From contig CAIIXF020000004.1 in assembly GCA_903813345.2 (NCBI GenBank), positions 20,308,477 through 20,372,476 of the forward strand: 64,000 bases of DNA. The letters run 5' to 3'. Shown piece by piece: positions 10,735 through 64,000 of the stretch. The stretch's first letter is position 1. Each line of letters begins with the position of its first letter. Position numbers and translations under genes: made by a program. Source of the stretch: Owenia fusiformis. Taxonomy: Eukaryota > Annelida > Polychaeta > Sabellida > Oweniidae. The notes beneath the pieces were generated by a model. It was given only the letters and a program-made list of their open reading frames with translations. It searched no databases and was not told the DNA's origin.

Positions 10735-12401
10735 ACACTCCCCTCCATAAGTTTGGCAACCTTAGCTCCCCCATTGAAGTATATGTTAAAGCCTCTTTAC
10801 GTTTGAATTTTTATTTACTTAACTGCGATGAAATAACTTATAATATTAATGGAAATGTAACTTGATTTTATTTCCAATACCTCCAAATTTTCCCAATCTT
10901 TCCTCAATCATAACAGGTCGAAAATTGATAATAAATTTGATAACTTTTGAAAATTGAATTGTCTAACTTTTTGTACACAAAGTGTTTAGTTTAGTTGATG
11001 AATACTAAAGTTACAGAGCTTCAAAGTCATTTTTATAATCATTTTCGCCCCTGTATTATTTCAATGGGAGAGGTTTTTTGAAAAACAATTTTGACTTTAA
11101 GGAGTTTATTGCACTGTATATCAATTTTCTTTTCCTATCGAAATTATATAAAACATGCTCCCCTAAATCAATATAGATGCTCCACAGGCGTAACAACCCC
11201 AAGACTTCACCATAATGGACGAATAAAGAAGTATAAAAATGCCCATCTGAATTTTGTTATATTTATTCTCCTTGGAAAGAGAGAAAATGGCCTTGAACCT
11301 AGATTGCAAGCGCGATCTGAAGTAAGCCTACGTGCAATGTATTTCTGATGTACAAGAATAATCTAATTGTACATCCCGTATTGCACCAATCAATCGAAAT
11401 ATTGTAAAACAAGCATATTTCTAAATTGAGTAAAAGGAAGTGTTTTAAACAAAAAATGATAATAATAATATCAATATATATGTAATTTGCGCAAGCCACG
11501 CGAACTTTCAAATTTCTGTCATGATCATGAAGTTGTGTGATCAAAATAAGCTCAGTTTCATCACAAGGGCGCCGAGGATTAGTATTGTGTTAAAAATTAA
11601 ATCCACATTATACTCCCATCGCCAAGGCCCCGATACAGTGTGAATCTGACCTTGTGCAAGCGAGGTATTATTGGGCGTGTTCACTCAGGTGTTCTAATAA
11701 TCGCTCGCGAATCGCAGCTCTGTCACGGTGAATAGAGGAGACACGATTCAAATTCAAATTGGTTTTGGCCTACTTCAAACGTATTCCGAGTGAACACAAT
11801 CAGGGGGCCCAAAGATTGTGAACTATTTATTCACAATTACAGGAGTGAGCGTGATAAGCTCTACTCAAAATGTATTCTGAGTGAACTCAACATGGGGGCC
11901 TAAACATCGTCAACTATTGACATTCATAATTACAGGAGTGAACGTAACCAGCTCTATATTCATGTAGTCTAATGTGCCTACGTAGACGCCATCGTAGGCT
12001 CATGAATATAGAGTTCAATTGATCGAAACCGAAACAACACGTTCACTGAAGTGTGATTTATTATAAGAACAACAAACGATCATTTGTATTTTTATATTCT
12101 AATTCATTTCCTTATGCTATGATGGAGTTTATTCAACGGGAGTCGCAATTATTTATATATACCGTACAATAAACACTTTAAAGCCCTACAACTTGATTGA
12201 ACATGAAGAAACATATCAATTTTTAGTTAGATCAAGTTAGCAAATTCAATTGCCTGCATAACTCGTATTTTTGGAGGTATTGGAAATAAAGTCAAATTAC
12301 ATTTCCATCAATAGTATAAGTATTTTCGTCGCAGGTTAAGTAAATAAAAATTCAAAGATAAAGAGGCTTTAACACGTAGTTCAATGGTGTGATTTGCCAA
12401 A
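10735..12401. mobile_element. CACTCCCCTCCATAAG foldback element, interrupted
   Basis: The left part 10735-11100 (CACTCCCCTCCATAAGTTTG) and right part 12178-12386 are the two halves of the family seen intact at 37519-38400. Both ends are inverted relative to each other (ACTTAACTGCGATGAAAT against TCGTCGCAGGTTAAGT). A second element (11101-12177) sits in the middle. The right end has lost the last 15-20 bp of the terminal repeat. Confidence 0.8.
11101..12177. mobile_element. TTAA-flanked element nested in the foldback
   Basis: The intact family copy shows where this 1077-bp block was inserted: TTGACTTTAA | insert | TTAAAGCCCT. TTAA is present on both sides (11097-11100, 12178-12181), and the ends are inverted (GnGTTTATTGnACnGTATAT). 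A TTAA target suggests a piggyBac-like origin, but no transposase is visible. Inside is a 91-bp tandem duplication (11781 and 11872, GTATTCnGAGTGAACnCAA) and a hairpin with arms at 11950-11964 and 12000-12014. Confidence 0.75.
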
Positions 12402-12969
12402 AGACATATAAATGACATTCAATGATTCGTAATAAAATGCTGCGACAATTTTATTTCATTATATTTTTGGTTCATTTTCGGCTCCGTCCGTTGGTCGTCC
12501 GAAAACAGTGGCCACACAAATTGTGCTATTCGTATTATCCTTATTGTGTACAACGTATTTTTCATAACACTGATGGACAGGGAGGGGGGGGGGGTCAGAC
12601 AACCTTCCTGGCGTTTCCAAAGTTGAAGAGATACAGTAAAAACTGGGGACCATATAATGGGTCATCCATATCTCTCTAGGGAGGTGTATTTAAAAAGTAG
12701 ATCAAATGGGGTCAAATGTAGGAGATTTTTATGTATTTTTCAATTAAAAAACGTATTATGTTTTGTGAGCCAGTAAAGGGTAACACATGTGATAGATGTG
12801 TATAAGATCTATCTTTTAGGACAAAAAATGTGGGTAGATTTTTGGAAAGTGTATATAGCGAAAATAAGCATATTTGAGTCAGAAGTACGTAGCATGCAGC
12901 ATTGACCAATTTTCATGATTTATTTTGCTTCTAATTATGAATGCTACATGTTTTTATAGATATATAATT

Positions 12970-13863
12970 ACACGTCGCACGAAACTGGGGACAATTAGAG
13001 TAACATTATGGCGTCAAAATACCAAACAATACAATGGGCAGTATAGGGCGCAATCAGCATTATAACGTCAAAAACGACAAGCGTTACATTTTGTCAACCT
13101 AGAAATAAGATGCTTTCTTCTTATTCAATCCTGGTAAAATTCACAGAGCAACAAGATCTCAAGGACAATATTTCTAAAATGTTTTTGATTTTTGAAAAAC
13201 GGTCAGGAAATCCAATCGGGGCGTTAGCAAAAATTGATATGTATGAGATTTGTGGTAAAAAATCGATGCGTTACATTTTTTCAAGTCTCTAAAAACAACT
13301 CTTATTTTCTTATTATTTGAAGAATAAAGAAATCGGTTATTGTTTTGTAAATTTCCCCATGACAATATTGTGCAGTTAAATTTTTTTTGAAATCAGACCT
13401 AAATTAGAAGGTTAAATAAAGGTAAACTTATTGCTTGTCTCCTTCGCCTTCAAAACCTTACACAATTTTGAAAACTTTAAAAGCGTTCATATAAGACGAT
13501 TTGAACTGTAGTCGCTAGGCAATTGTGACGTCATAAAAGCACATGTTTCAATGAATAAAATGTGAAATTTTAGTAAAATTCTGATCAGTATTTCAAAAGT
13601 TATCCCGAATTCAACGAACCGTGTAAGCATGGAATGTTACGTCTTACAGCGTATTTGACGATGTCGGAGTACATTTAACTTTAAAAATATGGTAGATCTC
13701 ATCAAACTTTTCAAGGAAAAATGATTTCAGTGAAATGCGAATAAAAAATACTTCAAATTGATATATAATGCACATAGTTAGCTTTTTAAATAAGGCAGAT
13801 ATTAACGCTTGGAGCTGAGATTAGCCCGTATTTCCCGAATTGTCCCCAGGTCCGTGCACGTCA
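12970..13863. mobile_element. Foldback element with CTGGGGACAATT ends
   Basis: Inverted ends: ACGTCGCACGAAACTGGGGA at about 12972 pairs with TCCCCAGGTCCGTGCACGT near 13844-13862, sharing the TGGGGACAATT core. Roughly 895 bp, interior non-coding. Confidence 0.55.
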
Positions 13864-14242
13864 TAAATAGGAATATTACTTAGAATCGAATTTTTGTTCT
13901 ATATTTACTGATTTATGAAAAAAATTCAAAAAACCAGATGACGGAAAAACATTTCTCTCACACACTAGTAATAGTAATTGCATTTTACTTTCAGCAACTT
14001 GTTTATTACATACTTCGATGCATATATATTCACCTGTTTATAAATTACATGCATATTAAGATGGGGAATTGACTAAAAATAGCTATGGAATGGAAAATCT
14101 TAGGGCATGTTCAGGACCTCTCAAAAAAGTTATTGATTTACGAGTGCTCGTATTACCAGCACTTTTTGAAAAATCATTTTTTTACTTAAATTCTTTGGAT
14201 CGAAACGCGAGTCGCGGACAGTTTAGCGTATTAATGTGATAC

Positions 14243-14735
14243 TGGAGAGGTTAAGCTACCGTATAAAATCCAAAACGCAACTTAAACGTTTCAATCGGCC
14301 CTATACAAATACATGTAGAGTTCACACATAAATAGCCGTTCAGCTCTAGTGTTTGTTTAGACTACACCATAGCTTGTAATGATTACATAGTATCCCATTG
14401 ATGAAGTTCAATAGCTGGTTTTCTAATACATATTTTAAACGAGCTCGTTTCGTAAGATTATTGGAGTTAAATCATGCGTAACATACATCATCTTCTTCAG
14501 AAAGAATTATACTTTGCATCGAAATCAAAATTCCAAGGATAGTATTCAACAGACATGAGTATAATGATTCCCGTTGATAGCAACATGAAAATTTAAAATC
14601 TCCCGTTCTAAACACGCAACTTTGAAGTTGAACGGGTATCTGAGGTAGACTAAAGCGATACAATCCTATGTTGATTCAATGTACTTTGCGTTTACGTATA
14701 CGTTTTGAAAAACCGTATTTGCTTAACCTCTCCAT
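14243..14735. mobile_element. Small foldback element, TGGAGAGGTTAAGC ends
   Basis: TGGAGAGGTTAAGC (14243) and GCTTAACCTCTCCA (14721-14734) are inverted, followed inward by partly matching ACCGTAT...AAAACG. About 490 bp and non-coding. Confidence 0.6.
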
Positions 14736-15167
14736 TGAAAACATTGTATGTGCAGAGTCAAAGTCCGATTACCTTGTAATACGGCTTGTATAAAAGTGTA
14801 TGCACTATACTATATGGTCTATATCCAAAAGAAAGTAAATAGAACCAGCTTATATTCTTATTCAATGAAAACAACGAGATGGTATGATCTTCAAGTAATT
14901 TCTGAAATAAAACCCTAAGTTCCCACAATCCTAACTCAGCCATTGTACCCTCGTCCACCTCGAGTTTTGCACCAAACGTGGTCTTTTATCTGTATCTATA
15001 ACTACGATTACAGACCAATTCATTCGAACCCCTGTCCATATAAGGGTTAAGTCATGTCCACATACATTTTATTTATGTTCATAATTGTACTGTATAAAAC
15101 ACTCGACAAAAACTAGGACTGTCATTTTCATGGAACTCTCTAATGTATAAAGTCAGTGCTAGGTTTT

Positions 15168-16220
15168 CACGCGGTAGTATCTCTTCGGGACGTATCGAAA
15201 CCACTCCGTCCCGAAAAACCGTTAATTTGAATTTAAAACCTACCCCAGTGTTTGAAAATCAAGGATTGTGAGTCTCACACTTCACCGTTTTTCTTCAAAC
15301 TTATTCCGTACAATGCTTCACAGAAATACCTTTCAGTCGATACATTGTTTTCGTGTACAAAGTACCTCGTTTTAGCGGCGTTTTGGTCCCCAGCTGTGAG
15401 ATAAAGCAAATTTTCATAACTTTCAACTGTAAGTCAAGTTATCTCGCCAGTCTTTTACCCATTCTCGCCCATACTTTCAGAATGGACTCCCATTACAACC
15501 TTCTATCGCTACGTCTTGATTTTTGGGCATCAAACGCAGCAGTTTCTAAATCATCCACACATCTCTTCAAATTTGACCAATACGTCCCGTCATCTTCCAC
15601 TACGCCCCGCCGAGTCTATCACTATACACGTAGAGTTGCATTCTAAAACAATTTGTCCATCGATGTGTCCGTTTGTAGGTTGCCATTGTCGATTCTAAAT
15701 ACCAATCGGATTGTGTTTTAAGATTTACCCATTCTTGTCCATTTTCAATATACCTATAATAGGGTGGTCCAAAATCGGCGGGGCGTAGTGGAAGGTGACG
15801 GGACGTATTAGTCAAAATTTAAGAGATGTGTGGATGATTTAGAAACTGCTGCGTTTGATGCCCAAAAATCAAAACGTAGCGATGGAAGGTTGTAATGGGA
15901 GTCCATTCTGAAATTATGAGCGAGAATGGGTAAAAGACTGGCGAGATAACTTGACTTACAGTTGATAGTTATGAAAATTTGCTTTATCTCACAGCTGGGG
16001 ACCAAAACGCCGCTAAAACGAGGTACTTTGTACACGAAAACAATGTATCGACTGAAAGTTATTTCTGTGAAGCTTTGTACGGAACAACTTTGAAGAAAAA
16101 CTGTGAAGTGTGAGACTCACAATCCTTGATTTTCAAACACTGGGGTAGGTTTTAAATTCAAATTAACGGTTTTTCGGGACGGAGTGGTTTCGATACGTCC
16201 CGAAGAGATACTACCGCGTG
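15168..16220. repeat. 445-bp near-perfect inverted repeat
   Basis: Left arm 15168-15612 and right arm 15776-16220 are inverted copies with only scattered mismatches, separated by a 163-bp spacer. The outer ends read CACGCGGTAGTATCTCTTCG and its complement; the inner ends read CCACTACGCCCCGCC. The spacer contains AGGGTGGTCCAAAATCG, resembling a mariner-type terminus. No protein is recognised, and opposite-strand reading frames here are mirror images of each other. Confidence 0.92.
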
Positions 16221-17885
16221 GTTTTGTAAATGAAAATGGTTTTAAAGTAACTGACTATATTATTCCTTTCCAAACATATTCGGGTTACAATTCACTGTGT
16301 GAACACAGGGCCATGGGTCCTTTAATATTTATTCTACTTTTCATTATTAATAAATTGCTTACTATACTATATAGATGGCATCCTAAAGATACAGATCCAA
16401 TCATCACACAAAGATTCATTTGAATATGTTTTTCTACGTTACTGGTCTCGTGACAAAACCGAATACTTTAATGCATTATAACAGGTCATGTAGTTGTACA
16501 TCGATGCGCTGAAAAACCGAATATAGATGATTCACGACCAATAAGGAGGAGACATCCAAGTGCACCGTCCGTGGTATTTTGCACTCAAAAATTGTTTGAT
16601 AAATGAAATATATAATGTACATGAATCAAATGTACGTGTTTGGGTAAAAACAGATAAATTTATTATATGTTTCGAAATGTTTTGATATAATGGAAGGTCG
16701 AATCTGTACCTAACAATATAAAGTGTGAAAATCGAATAAAAATAAAACTCTGCACTGAAAATATACTGTACAGTGCTCAACCAAGTCAACTCAAGGGATC
16801 GTTTCAAAAGTGGTATAAATGTAAACAATGGAAGAAAATGAAGGTGGAAACATTTTAAAAGACTGCAATCTCGATGTACATTAGATGAGTTCAAGAGACT
16901 AATAAACTTATTGATTAATTATTTATCAACTTAATAATTCGATTTTGCTGAATGCCAGATGCATACCCGGAGTAAAATGAAGTATAGCTTGCGACTCTTC
17001 ATGTCAACACAGCGCATGGTAATATTGGTAAAGACCTTCTAAAACCAGCAAACATTCTTGACCTACAAGAGACCAATAGACCAATTATCAGCCAGTGATC
17101 GCTCAACCAGTCAGCACACACCTGACGTATCCATTGTCCCCCCACGCGAGCTAGGAAAACAGAAGGTACGAAAAGCACTCCTCCCTAAAGAAACGTGACG
17201 TGACAATGTTAAACGTAAAGTCATAAACGCCCCCCCCCCCCATAGAACCTCAGTCAGAAAAGAAGAACAAAAGTTACATTATCACCAGAAGCTAGTAAGG
17301 ATATTTTGAAACACCCGTAATTTCTAACATTTTTATGAAAGCATAATATATTACGATTGGAAATGTCCGTGGACTTCCAAATAAACTCATTTTCCATTTC
17401 TTCGAAACAATGAAGGTTAACAAAGTAGCTTTAGAGCAAGAAAATTATAGACAAATGTATTGCTCATTGGAACAATCAGTAGAACCGATATGGTGGCTAA
17501 TGTTAACAAATTAGGTAAACTTCGCTAGCAGTAAAAATACAGTCGTAAAATGCCCTTTCTCGTTTTGCCCTTTATACTCTTGTCTATTACAACTTACCAT
17601 TACCAATTAAAAATAAAGCAGAAGCATAAATTACATTCAAGTAGGGAACGCAACAAGTTCTTTGAAATCGAAACACTCAACCAAACTACTTCATTTGATA
17701 TAACAACACATATAAAATTTGATCTAGCATTTTAAAAACGTCAATATCCTGCTCTAAACAAACTTATATACTACATTTTATCAAGCAAGTAATTCAGATA
17801 AAAACTTAGAAGTTGATAATTACATCCATATGCATTCTAAGATCGGTGGAAGCGCCCGGTGCATTTTTGATGTCTGGGTCTTAAA
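16221..17885. other. Region upstream of gene 2, no gene recognised
   Basis: AT-rich, with a C13 tract at 17229-17241. No clear TATA or initiator could be fixed upstream of the gene 2 start. Reading frames are short and unrecognised. Confidence 0.5.

Positions 17886-64000
<46,115 letters not shown>

Noticed and set aside
16532-16894. 120-codon minus-strand frame upstream of gene 2
   Set aside because: Low-complexity Phe/Ser/Tyr-rich translation of AT-rich DNA with no known motif or splice support.

Overview
The window is eukaryotic, AT-rich animal genomic DNA. The visible genes are split into many small phase-1 exons encoding calcium-binding EGF repeats, chitin-binding (peritrophin-A/CBM14) modules, an EMI-like N-terminus, Ig domains and a Thr-rich repeat. 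Around them lie non-LTR retrotransposon remnants, mariner-like elements and many foldback/MITE-type repeats. This fits an invertebrate metazoan, probably marine. I cannot fix the phylum from the sequence, and no bacterial features are present.

Two plus-strand mosaic genes lie head to tail. Gene 1 enters from the left and ends at the stop codon at 8971-8973. Its visible part is nine cbEGF exons (1676-6374) followed by three chitin-binding exons (6936-8973). Six of the EGF exons (1986-3156) are a recent tandem amplification of a 210-bp exon+intron unit. Gene 2 starts with a signal-peptide exon at 17886 and runs off the right edge. In order it encodes an EMI-like Cys-rich N-terminus (19105-25103), eight 123-nt cbEGF exons (26664-40808), a further EGF split over two exons (42678 and 43859), about 1,400 residues of unrecognised sequence with coiled-coil, Cys-rich and heptad-repeat parts (43859-50394), two Ig domains (about 50734-51255), a 20-residue Thr/Asp/Gln repeat exon (54934-55761), and chitin-binding exons at 56977 and 63890. 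All proposed splice phases agree from 17886 to 64000. One in-frame TAA (50395-50397) breaks the reading frame inside the largest exon.

The shared chitin-binding exons, including a pair of 270-nt exons with homologous introns, show that the two genes are paralogues. Both probably encode secreted or extracellular-matrix proteins that bind chitin through the C-terminus and form Ca-dependent EGF rods. That role is inferred from domain families; none of the proteins is named here.

The 8.9 kb between the genes (8974-17885) and the long introns of gene 2 are mostly repeat DNA. They hold a 445-bp near-perfect inverted repeat (15168-16220), a TTAA-flanked element nested in another foldback (10735-12401), a 4.8-kb nested foldback (19839-24664), two decayed mariner-like elements (29918-30905 and 53718-54689), three LINE fragments, and a young, non-coding, minus-strand LTR element (58015-63243) with 4-bp target duplications. 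The strongest overall signal is active exon-scale evolution: tandem exon amplification, several partial exon copies next to intact exons, a shared 3' intron in front of two different domain types, and a likely gene-conversion tract between the last chitin-binding exons.
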